Positions 1 through 7,011 of a stretch of DNA of 64,000 bases are shown here, piece after piece. The stretch spans positions 868,001 through 932,000 of the forward strand of contig NZ_AP027080.1 in assembly GCF_030295405.1 (NCBI RefSeq). Direction: 5' to 3'. The stretch comes from Mesoterricola silvestris (GTDB taxonomy: Bacteria > Acidobacteriota > Holophagae > Holophagales > Holophagaceae). Within the stretch, counting starts at the first letter, position 1. Every line of letters starts with the position of its first letter. Made by a program: the position numbers and the translations under genes. The notes beneath the pieces are model-generated. The model was not told the origin of the DNA. It saw nothing but the letters and a program-made list of their open reading frames with translations, and did not search any database.

Positions 1-215
1 GCCTTGCAGAACAGAATAGCGTCCACGCCAACGCCGCTTCTCTTGTGGAACTCTTTTCCGCCAGGGTTGCTGAGCAGCCAAAGAAACCTCCCAGAGAGTG
101 TGAATAATGTGGGCTCACGGAACAATACTTCGAGTCCTCTGAAGGGACCATCGGAACCGATCAGTAGCCACTCCGCCAACAAGCGCTACCACAACCCAAA
201 CCAATTGGAGACACT
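1..215. other. Left edge, no supported gene
   Basis: An open frame crosses this stretch but it lacks a ribosome-binding site and has protein-unlike composition rich in Ser, Asn and Pro, so I do not call it. Its 3' end holds a CAACAAGCG motif at 177-185 that recurs in the downstream spacers. It also holds the GGAG at 207-210 that serves the next gene. Confidence 0.5.
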
Positions 216-497
216 ATGAAAACGACGGTCATTCTCAACACTGTCCTCGGCTCTGACTCTGCGAACTCATTCCTCAAGCAGTTCAAAAATGAACTCGATC
301 TGCCATTCGTTCCGACCCCTGGCCAGGATCTTTCTCCGGTTGTCTGGCTCAAATTCCGGGTTAGTGAGGTGGTCTACGACATCCAGGCGAATTCCGTCGA
401 GGTGACCGGCGAACACTGCGCGGGATTCGACCGGGAAGGGCACGACCTGGAGCATATCGCCAGCACCATGGCCCAGGCTGGGTGGCAGGCAATCTAG
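216..497 (+). CDS. Small hypothetical protein 1 of island array
   Basis: This encodes a 93-residue protein that I do not recognise. The ATG is preceded by GGAG five bases upstream, which fixes the start. No signal peptide or membrane segment is visible. The N-terminus (MKTTVILNTVLGSDSANSF) is mildly hydrophobic and the rest is acidic and soluble. It is the first of five short same-strand genes with spacers of 40-75 bases, each with its own Shine-Dalgarno sequence. This layout is typical of accessory gene arrays on integrative elements. The function is unknown. Confidence 0.6.
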   Translation: MKTTVILNTVLGSDSANSFLKQFKNELDLPFVPTPGQDLSPVVWLKFRVSEVVYDIQANSVEVTGEHCAGFDREGHDLEHIASTMAQAGWQAI

Positions 498-547
498 GAA
501 CAAGCGTTCCCGACATCATCGACACCCTATCCATAGAGGAGACCCGT

Positions 548-907
548 ATGACCCATAAAACGCCTAAGCCCTTCAAGCCGTTTTCGAACCGCCCAAAAAG
601 TTCCACCAAATCTGGGTTTACTTGGAAACCGGGGACATATGAAGACGTGCTCAATATCCTTGAAAAGGCTTACAACGGAGGGATGCCTCAACCTGTTGTT
701 GCCGCCATCACCTACTTTGCAGAAGCGATGCACGGGCTCGAATGTCCCGCTCCCTCCTGGGACCAGAAGTCCTTATACCGGGTTGCACTGGTCGGAGCCA
801 ATTTGGCGCTCCAGAGAAAGACAGTGGAGAGTGCGGGTGCTTGGGAGATGGACCCCCATTGGATCGCCCTCAATCCTAATCTCAAGCCACTATTCCCTAT
901 CGCCTAA
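548..907 (+). CDS. Small hypothetical protein 2 of island array
   Basis: This is a 119-residue protein of unknown function. I start it at the ATG at 548, preceded by AGAGGAGA, rather than at an upstream in-frame ATG inside the previous gene's tail. The N-terminal 30 residues are basic and rich in Lys, Pro and Ser (KTPKPFKPF), so they are probably disordered. Residues 40-100 look like a compact helical domain with conserved-looking Trp and Tyr. No catalytic motif is visible. It belongs to the same array as its neighbours. Confidence 0.6.
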   Translation: MTHKTPKPFKPFSNRPKSSTKSGFTWKPGTYEDVLNILEKAYNGGMPQPVVAAITYFAEAMHGLECPAPSWDQKSLYRVALVGANLALQRKTVESAGAWEMDPHWIALNPNLKPLFPIA

Positions 908-950
908 CCACCGGCCGGAATCAAGCGTTCTCAGTTTAAGGAGGTCCATA

Positions 951-1172
951 ATGGCCAAGCCGACACGAGACTCGGAATGGCGCAAAGATGCCGTCGATTA
1001 CCTCCGGAAGTATGTTCCGCACAAGCAGAGACAAGAGATGGACGGAACCAAACTGTTTATCTTCTGGAGTGAACACAGGAAGACGATCCCATATTTCCCG
1101 GGATCGGGGGACCCTTGGCAGTCGTTCCACTCCGCCTGCTCCAGATACATTGGCCCCACCGCTTACATGTGA
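951..1172 (+). CDS. Small hypothetical protein 3 of island array
   Basis: This is a 73-residue basic protein with a strong AAGGAGGT Shine-Dalgarno at 938-945, six bases before the ATG. It has several Trp, Tyr and Arg residues (EWRKDAVDYLRKYV, SACSRYIG) and no membrane segment. The small size and positive charge would suit a nucleic-acid-binding or regulatory protein, but no recognised helix-turn-helix is visible and I assign no function. The frame is open further upstream, but only this start has a proper ribosome-binding site. Confidence 0.6.
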   Translation: MAKPTRDSEWRKDAVDYLRKYVPHKQRQEMDGTKLFIFWSEHRKTIPYFPGSGDPWQSFHSACSRYIGPTAYM

Positions 1173-1239
1173 TGCTCGTTGCCCTGGCCACCAAAGAAAG
1201 AACAAGCTGTTTTCTGACCCCCACCAAGCGGAGAGCACC

Positions 1240-1539
1240 ATGCAGAAATCCGAGACAGGGAAGATCGTTGGCTCAATTGAGGTGGATGAACCCCTCGTGC
1301 TTTCAGGCATGGTGACTGGCAATGTGCGCGTTGTCAGAGGGGGGAGGCTAACTCTCAATGGAATGGCATGTTCTGGGGTCACTGTTGAAGAGGGAGCGTG
1401 GGCAATGTTGAATGGGACGGTGAAGGGTGGGGTGGTGAACAACGGGGGGGAAATCAGCATCACTGGCACGGTTCACGGCGTGGTTGTCAAGAAGGCCGGG
1501 ACGACTGTCATTCAATCTTGCGCCGTCATTAAGCCCTGA
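1240..1539 (+). CDS. Bactofilin-like beta-repeat protein
   Basis: The 99-residue product consists almost entirely of short repeats of the form G-x-V/I-x-V-x-x-G-G/A-x-L-x-L-x-G. Examples are SGMVTGNVRVVRGGRLTLNG and NGTVKGGVVNNGGEISITG. Such periodicity makes a right-handed parallel beta-solenoid, as in bactofilins and other polymer-forming proteins. It is shorter than chromosomal bactofilins and has no N-terminal membrane segment, so it is probably a soluble solenoid. GAGAG seven bases upstream is a usable ribosome-binding site. The role on the island is unknown; the fold call is from repeat pattern only. Confidence 0.6.
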   Translation: MQKSETGKIVGSIEVDEPLVLSGMVTGNVRVVRGGRLTLNGMACSGVTVEEGAWAMLNGTVKGGVVNNGGEISITGTVHGVVVKKAGTTVIQSCAVIKP

Positions 1540-1613
1540 TTCCAAGCGAGACCACCAATCAGATTGACGAAGCCGGATCCGAAGTCGTTCACAATCGTCC
1601 AAAGGAGAATCCC

Positions 1614-1817
1614 ATGGCCGAAAGAGTGATAAGCCGGGAAGAAATTGCGTTGTCTGTTTTTGCTGGGATGGTGGCCGCCTCGGCAGGAGATGCCGAGGGG
1701 GGAATTCAGTTTTTCAACCATCCCAAGTTCGCGGCCGCCAGACGTAAAACGGCCTGCGAAACGGCATTCAGCCTAGCGGATGATTTCATCCGTGAACGCG
1801 ATCAGCAATCCAAGTAA
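1614..1817 (+). CDS. Small hypothetical protein 5 of island array
   Basis: This encodes a 67-residue, probably all-helical soluble protein (MAERVISREEIALSVFAGMV...) with AAAGGAG upstream of the ATG. It ends in a charged helix (FIRERDQQSK). I do not recognise it. It closes the tidy part of the small-gene array; the next frame (1875) is much less convincing. Confidence 0.55.
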   Translation: MAERVISREEIALSVFAGMVAASAGDAEGGIQFFNHPKFAAARRKTACETAFSLADDFIRERDQQSK

Positions 1818-1874
1818 TTCCCATTTGGCAATAGACGGCAACATGCAGCAAATATCAATTTGCGCGAAAGGGCC

Positions 1875-2561
1875 ATGGTGATTAATCGTATGCCAGCATC
1901 AGAAATTGCCAGGGGCCCCGCCGAGGAATGCGAACTTATGGGTAAGCGCCTCGAAGCTTTGCATGCCAAGGGGGAGTTCGAGCGCGGGTTCAAAGCTCTT
2001 GTCGATGGTGGGCCGGAAACAGGGCCCGTGTCTGTTTCAAACATCGGCTACATAGGTGATTCCCTTCTGCGATTCTGGGCAAGACGTTCGGTGTCTGTCC
2101 CATCGTTGGGGCCATGCCGCTCGACTACAGCGCCCTGCGCAAACGGGTCGAGAAGCATCCCGAACTCGATCGGCACCTCCAGAAAGGTCGGGGCCACGGC
2201 AGGCGCAGGCCCCGTTCGCCGTTCGAGTTTCTTGCGCACGCAGCCAGACATAATCAAACCCGGTGGCCCTGGCGATCCGGCATACGCCGGAGCCACGGCC
2301 AGTCGTACGGCGGTCTCCCAGATCTCTGTGGACATCGGTGTCCCAGGACCAGCCTTGGTTGGCCGCCATTCCTGGACCTCCATCCGCAGAAAGTCCACCT
2401 CCTCCAGAAACGGGTCTGTATTGCTCTTCCCCATCTCGAGTGCCTCCCGTCTTGAGAATCCAGTTCCGGGAATCGAGGGTCACTTGCGGATGGCTGGGCC
2501 TGGTTTTCTGTACCAGATACGTGGCGCCTTCTTCTGGAACACGCTAGCCACCCATTCGTGA
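1875..2561 (+). CDS. Doubtful ORF, only first third looks protein-like
   Basis: The first ~55 codons (MVINRMPASEIARGPAEECELMGKR...) look like a real small helical protein following the array. After about base 2040 the composition turns to Ser, Arg and Pro, as expected of a random frame. That part runs antisense to an IS66-type relic and to the 3' end of the integrase. A real short gene may have lost its 3' end to the insertion that brought in the relic. There is only a weak AAGGG before the ATG. Confidence 0.25.
   Translation: MVINRMPASEIARGPAEECELMGKRLEALHAKGEFERGFKALVDGGPETGPVSVSNIGYIGDSLLRFWARRSVSVPSLGPCRSTTAPCANGSRSIPNSIGTSRKVGATAGAGPVRRSSFLRTQPDIIKPGGPGDPAYAGATASRTAVSQISVDIGVPGPALVGRHSWTSIRRKSTSSRNGSVLLFPISSASRLENPVPGIEGHLRMAGPGFLYQIRGAFFWNTLATHS
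2066..2434 (-). pseudogene. Frameshifted relic of IS66-type accessory HTH ORF
   Basis: Reading the minus strand, MSTEIWETAVRLA is in one frame, GVCRIARATGFDYVWLR is in another, and KKLERR followed by FLEVPIE is back in the first. Joined, these match the layout of the small HTH proteins that accompany IS66-like elements: an 'alW..AvaLA...GvsrtAraL..dY..LKrrle' helix-turn-helix, then a short beta region. At least two frameshifts are needed, so the gene is dead. The reverse strand carries an unrelated open frame. Confidence 0.35.
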
Positions 2562-3790
2562 AGAAGGTGGCCATAATGCTCCTCAATCATCCGGGTCGAT
2601 TTGTGCCCAAGAGCGCGGGACACCAGAACAGGGTCCATTCCTGCCTTGAGGAGGGAAATGGCAAATGCGTGCCTGAGTTCATGGAAAATGACGGGTTCAA
2701 TCCCCGCTGCCACGACAGCCTCCCTGAAGGGTTTTGCGTGGTGGTTTAATCCCCAAGGAGTGCCATCAGCCTTGAGAAAGACTCGGTCGTTCGGTTTACG
2801 ACCTTTGATCTGGATTTCCAGGAATGTACACGCATCCTTGGAGAGCGGGATGCTGGCAGGGCCTCCACCCTTTGTCTCCGGCAGGGACAAGGAATGGGTT
2901 TTCAGAAGAACCTTCGACACGCGGAGGTTGGCCAATTCGCTGTAACGTGCTCCCGTCAGGAGTGCTCCCTGGACTAGTTCCTTGAGGCCAGGGCCGCAGG
3001 CAACGATTAACTTTCTCTGCTCTTCGATCGAAAGCTCCCGGTCGCGCCTCACCCCAGCCTCAGGGAACTTGTTCACGCGCCGCCAGGGTTCGTCTATTGT
3101 GATGGGCTTCTTCTGGAGGCCTTGCTGGTGGGTAAGCGCGGCCTTGAGGATGGTCAGAACCCGGTTGGCAGTTGAGCGCCGAGCTTTCCTGGCATTCTTC
3201 AGCTTTTCCGTCTCCCCAAGGGGGATCTGTTGCCCGCCTGATTTGAAGCTGCCAGAATTGGTCATTTTTTGGGATTCGGCGATCTTCAGGTGCCAGGATG
3301 CAATTTGTCCCTTGGTCAGGTCGACAATGGGGACCTCACCAATTGGATTGCCAAGGATGTGGCAGGTCGCCATCTGTTTGGTGGCCTTCCAGGACTTGCC
3401 GTGATGCTCAAGCCACCCCAGGTAATTGTTCACGGCATCGGAGACCTTCAGGATCGATTTGAGTTTGACCGGGTTAGCCCAGTGATCTGCCGGGACCCCC
3501 TGGAACCGGGCTAAGGCCCGCGTCCTTGCCTGCTCATAGTCCAGGATCTTGATGCCGTCCGCGACGACTCCTCCCGTTTCAGCGAGGTCATCGGCAACCC
3601 CTAAGGCTTCCTGTCGCCGGCACGGTCTCATCTCCTTGTCCTGCATTCGGATCAGCCAGTGACCGCCCCGGATCCCCCGTCGATAGCCAAGGGCGAGGCC
3701 GGGGGTAACTGCCAGCCAGTAGGGGGCAGGGCGCTTCTTCAAGGCCAATCTAGCCTTAGGTGAATCCAATCTGAGGGGCTTGGTGGCCAT
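2480..3790 (-). CDS. Tyrosine recombinase / integrase
   Basis: This is a 436-residue site-specific recombinase of the phage integrase family. A SAM-like core-binding domain lies at about residues 110-240 and the catalytic domain at 255-415. The catalytic set is complete: Arg282 in TGARYSEL, Lys307, His370 and Arg373 in HELRH, His396 in LGHKS, and the nucleophile Tyr406 in EEHYGHL. The ATG is preceded by AAGGA with seven bases spacing. It probably mobilises or mobilised the island. A near-identical N-terminal architecture recurs in the truncated gene at 22332, which implies two related integration events. A palindromic site lies 141-161 bases upstream of its start. Confidence 0.93.
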   Translation of the reverse strand: MATKPLRLDSPKARLALKKRPAPYWLAVTPGLALGYRRGIRGGHWLIRMQDKEMRPCRRQEALGVADDLAETGGVVADGIKILDYEQARTRALARFQGVPADHWANPVKLKSILKVSDAVNNYLGWLEHHGKSWKATKQMATCHILGNPIGEVPIVDLTKGQIASWHLKIAESQKMTNSGSFKSGGQQIPLGETEKLKNARKARRSTANRVLTILKAALTHQQGLQKKPITIDEPWRRVNKFPEAGVRRDRELSIEEQRKLIVACGPGLKELVQGALLTGARYSELANLRVSKVLLKTHSLSLPETKGGGPASIPLSKDACTFLEIQIKGRKPNDRVFLKADGTPWGLNHHAKPFREAVVAAGIEPVIFHELRHAFAISLLKAGMDPVLVSRALGHKSTRMIEEHYGHLLHEWVASVFQKKAPRIWYRKPGPAIRK

Positions 3791-3999
3791 AGGTTGGTCC
3801 TTCTTGAAAACGCTCTAGATACGTTACCACGGTTCCATAATATTGAATCGATCGGAATCTTTACAAATAAAATAGATAAGCATTGGCTGGAAGTCCGCAG
3901 GAGGGATTTGGTGACCAATAAAGCCTATCGTAATACCCTAACAGGGTGTTAATCGAGTCGAGGTTCAGATAAACGGCCTGGCTCAAATGGATGGATCAC
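3791..3999. other. AT-rich spacer with candidate recombination/operator site
   Basis: This non-coding stretch separates the AIPR gene's end from the integrase's start. It is AT-rich just upstream of the integrase (AATATTGAATCGATC and the following run), so the integrase promoter is probably here. It contains the 21-bp palindrome at 3931-3951 described separately. Confidence 0.5.
3931..3951 (-). repeat. 21-bp palindrome, left copy of a cassette-flanking pair
   Basis: TAATACCCT and AGGGTGTTA arms (one mismatch) surround AAC. With its flanks (3930-3953) it matches, in inverted orientation and with one difference, bases 13014-13037 beyond the other end of the restriction-modification cassette. 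There is no T-run, so a simple terminator is less likely than a protein-binding or recombination site. Confidence 0.6.
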
Positions 4000-6054
4000 C
4001 TATCGGCTCTGCTGGTCCACACCGTACTTTTCGTTGATTTCAAGCAGGCGGATCGATTGCCGGGGGGTTGGGATCCGTCGCGGAATCGAAGAAGCCACCC
4101 CTAGTAGCTGTCCATCACCTGGACTGATGTCATCCCTGCTGCTGGCCCACTGGGCAACAGTGGTCCAGTGAGGCCCACCCAGTTCTGTTGCCCTGATTTG
4201 CGCCTCCGCTTCTGTCATCATCCTCTGGCCGCGTCGGCCATCCAGACGTTCTTCTGCGGCCTCGTCGATGCCGATGACGTCGGATTTCAGCGACTCCACA
4301 ATCGGGAATTCGAGCCTGGAAATCTCGTCCCAACATGCAGGGCGTTTGCCCCACTCCTGGATGTTCTTCACGCCGTGGCGTTCGGCCCCTTCACCCAGGG
4401 CGGTTTGAACCAGTTCGCCGATCGTAAGGATCTGTTCCTTGAAGCCGGCACCAGCTTCTTGGCTGAGCCATACCTTCCTGAGATCGAGGCAGAGCTGCAC
4501 GGAACTCAGGCGTTTCACCAGGAGGGAGATGCTGTAGGTCACGATTGCAGCTCTGAACCCCCAAGCGGAGTACCAGGGGGCCTCCTGGACCATCTTCTCG
4601 GCTGACCGGAACAGAATTGCCCTGGCCACAGCTTGCTGGAACCAGACCTCACTGAATTCGACGTCCGCGCTCTCCCACTTCTCATTGATGAATTCAGCGA
4701 ATTTTGCGAAATTCTTCTGGGCTCCCCGTCGAACTTCATGCGGCAGCATCCTGAAGGTGTTGAAGTGTGTGGCAAGGTCGGTCTTGGTAATGACTTGAGT
4801 TTTCGGGTTCTGAAGAATGAACTCCTTTTCCTTGGCCGTCTTGAGGTAGGCCTTGGCGTTTCCGTACTGCCCTTTCGCGCGCTCATAGAACCAGTGTGTC
4901 TGGACCAGAGAGCCACCATGCAGGGGTGCCCAGATGCCTCTCGAGAACCCTTCAATCCGGACGTGGAAGGGATGGTTCGAGAAGAAATCAGCATCACTGA
5001 TCTTGTTCTGGCTGTTCGAAAATCGGGAAATCTTCGGAACCAGGTCGAGCACCTTCTCCGGCGCCACAACTGTCAGTTTCATCTGGACACGAACCTGGTC
5101 AATTCGTGCGGCTTTGTCCTTCATCTTTGCATTGAACAACGATGCGGTGGTCTGGCCCCCGTTCACGATCTGGAAATTCCGGAGCGACAGGATCTCCATC
5201 GATCCTCCCACATTGCGGATCTCCGCTGCTTCCGCCGTCGTTGAAATCCCGTTGTTGAAGGGAAAGAAGTTTTCAGGCTCCTTGAGTATGGTCTGGCGGA
5301 TCCCTTTGTTGATGCCTCCCTTGAGCTGAAGGAACGTGCGCACGTTCTGCTCCAGTAATCGCCCACTCCACTCTTCGTAGATTCTTGCCAGCCAGTCACC
5401 CGGGATCACTGCCAGGTAGCACTGGAGGTCCGCATTCTCCAGGGCGGCAGGAAGACACCTTAAACTGGTTCCGAACATTTCCACAAAGTCGAGGTGGATT
5501 TCTTCCGGTTCTCCGCTGGCCATCACCTTGGAAAGGCGATCCAAGTCCCAAACACGATACGACCATTCCCGCCCGTTCTTCTCCTTGGATGGGAGATCCT
5601 TGACCCGATCAGACAGGATCGAGTCGGTCAACAGGAAGAAACGCACCCTTGAGATCGAGGACGCCTCATCAAATATCTGGCGTGCCAGTCCATAGGCAGG
5701 AAGGCTGACCTCGATCTCGTCGACGAACTTTCGGGTGAGGCACTTCTCGAAAAAGTTTTCCAGCCTTTTGAAGGACCTTTCAAGGTCGGTTTTGGTGAAG
5801 GTCGCAGGCTCCTCATTTCCTTCATAATCGACAACAAACAGATCAAGGGTTGCCTCGTCCGGGACGAACGCATATCCATCGACCTTCATTCCGGTCTGCC
5901 TGAAAGGGCACGGGATCAGCTCAGAAAACCCTCCCGTCTCCACGAGAAATTCCGCGACCACTTCGGAAAAGGCCGACTCCGTGAAATCCCCGGTCGCTTC
6001 TGCCCGTGCAGCGACATCCTGTCTGAGCTCGAGGCTGAACTCCTGCATCTCCAT
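4000..6054 (-). CDS. AIPR-family protein of MORC/Z1 R-M cassette
   Basis: This 684-residue protein carries the AIPR (abortive infection phage resistance) domain. Landmarks are ENFFPFNNGIS near residue 263 and FQIVNGGQTTASLF near 294-307, both hallmarks of the family. AIPR proteins are associated with phage resistance, but their biochemical activity is poorly defined. GGAGGT lies six bases before the ATG, which immediately follows the stop codon of the PD-(D/E)XK gene, so the two are translated together. It is the last gene of the four-gene operon. The C-terminal 150 residues (from about EWGKRPACWDE) lack a motif I recognise. I infer an effector or specificity role within the restriction arm. 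Confidence 0.88.
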   Translation of the reverse strand: MEMQEFSLELRQDVAARAEATGDFTESAFSEVVAEFLVETGGFSELIPCPFRQTGMKVDGYAFVPDEATLDLFVVDYEGNEEPATFTKTDLERSFKRLENFFEKCLTRKFVDEIEVSLPAYGLARQIFDEASSISRVRFFLLTDSILSDRVKDLPSKEKNGREWSYRVWDLDRLSKVMASGEPEEIHLDFVEMFGTSLRCLPAALENADLQCYLAVIPGDWLARIYEEWSGRLLEQNVRTFLQLKGGINKGIRQTILKEPENFFPFNNGISTTAEAAEIRNVGGSMEILSLRNFQIVNGGQTTASLFNAKMKDKAARIDQVRVQMKLTVVAPEKVLDLVPKISRFSNSQNKISDADFFSNHPFHVRIEGFSRGIWAPLHGGSLVQTHWFYERAKGQYGNAKAYLKTAKEKEFILQNPKTQVITKTDLATHFNTFRMLPHEVRRGAQKNFAKFAEFINEKWESADVEFSEVWFQQAVARAILFRSAEKMVQEAPWYSAWGFRAAIVTYSISLLVKRLSSVQLCLDLRKVWLSQEAGAGFKEQILTIGELVQTALGEGAERHGVKNIQEWGKRPACWDEISRLEFPIVESLKSDVIGIDEAAEERLDGRRGQRMMTEAEAQIRATELGGPHWTTVAQWASSRDDISPGDGQLLGVASSIPRRIPTPRQSIRLLEINEKYGVDQQSR

Positions 6055-7011
6055 CTACTGACCTCCAATCGCTGCCCAATCAATCGCTTTGAGGAATGGT
6101 TGGCAGCGATCCAACTGTATGGCATAGGTGACATGTTCGACGCCATCCGGGACGCTGCCCGGGGCGATCATTGGAAAGCCTTGCCTGACCTCATAGGTAT
6201 CTAGAGGTCCAGGAAGGAAGGAATCCGCCCCGTACTCAGGAAGGTCGATATACCCCACCGCTTCCAATCGGGATTCATACGTCTCCCGGAGGCCTGGGAC
6301 ATCAACCTCAGTGCGAATCAGATCCACCAGGTCTCTGAGGCTTCTTCCCTGGCCTGGGATCGTGACTAGCGCGAGGTAATAGACTCCAAGGAACAGCTTC
6401 GGAAGCAGGGGCCAGAGCTGTTCGGGACTGGAAATTTGGATTCTGGTTGGACCTGACCCCGCTCTTGTCTTGATCTCAACCACGGAAGATCCAATGGCAA
6501 AGTCCTGGGGCGAGCCGTCCGGTCCGTTCCAGAAGGCAACGGCGCTCGGGCCGAATCTTGGAATCAATTCTTCATGCAGAAACGTTAGTTCTCCAAACAA
6601 CCCACGGATTTCCTGTTCCGTGAGGAGGCCCTTCCGGTCATGGGCCAGCATTTTCTGCCAACGATCGAGGCGGCCCAGGACTGCGTTCAGTGCAGCCTGG
6701 CAGTCTCGTTCCTCCGCGCAGGACCGCGCCAGGTCTTCGGACAATGCATTGAACAGATCTGAATCTGCTTCCCCATGCAGGGTGAGGAGCAGTTGGGCCG
6801 GTGCATTTCCATTCCGGATTGTGATTCCCCTTAACCGTGGGAGGATCGCCGGGAAGGACACCACGTCCCGGAACGCAATCGAAATCCCGATAGCGCCTGA
6901 ATGATCACGCGTACGGAAGATCTCATGGGGGTGGTCAGGATGCATGCGCAGGGCCTTCAACTGGCCCGGAGAGGCCGGCCGGCTGATCTGAAACCAGGGG
7001 TCAGCCTTCAT
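6055..7011 (-). CDS. PD-(D/E)XK nuclease-like protein (DUF4420 type)
   Basis: This is a 318-residue protein of the PD-(D/E)XK-motif family. From the chosen start, the GLFGELTFLHEELIPRFG helix lies at residues 137-154. The nuclease core GSPQDFAIGSSVVEIKT follows, with candidate catalytic Asp170, Glu179 and Lys181. I start at the ATG at 7011 because GGAGG lies nine bases upstream. It overlaps the Z1 gene's end by 11 bases; a longer frame starts at 7047 without a clear site. As the only protein here with a textbook nuclease core, it is the best candidate for the DNA-cleaving subunit of the cassette. Confidence 0.85.
   Translation of the reverse strand: MKADPWFQISRPASPGQLKALRMHPDHPHEIFRTRDHSGAIGISIAFRDVVSFPAILPRLRGITIRNGNAPAQLLLTLHGEADSDLFNALSEDLARSCAEERDCQAALNAVLGRLDRWQKMLAHDRKGLLTEQEIRGLFGELTFLHEELIPRFGPSAVAFWNGPDGSPQDFAIGSSVVEIKTRAGSGPTRIQISSPEQLWPLLPKLFLGVYYLALVTIPGQGRSLRDLVDLIRTEVDVPGLRETYESRLEAVGYIDLPEYGADSFLPGPLDTYEVRQGFPMIAPGSVPDGVEHVTYAIQLDRCQPFLKAIDWAAIGGQ

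Noticed and set aside
4-219. Small ORF at the left edge
   Set aside because: It has no ribosome-binding site and random-like composition. It overlaps the motif and Shine-Dalgarno of the next gene.
2114-2455. Plus-strand frame with DYSALRKRVEK resembling an IS accessory HTH
   Set aside because: The resemblance is a by-product of the opposite strand. The minus-strand frames give the longer and better-ordered match, although they are frameshifted.
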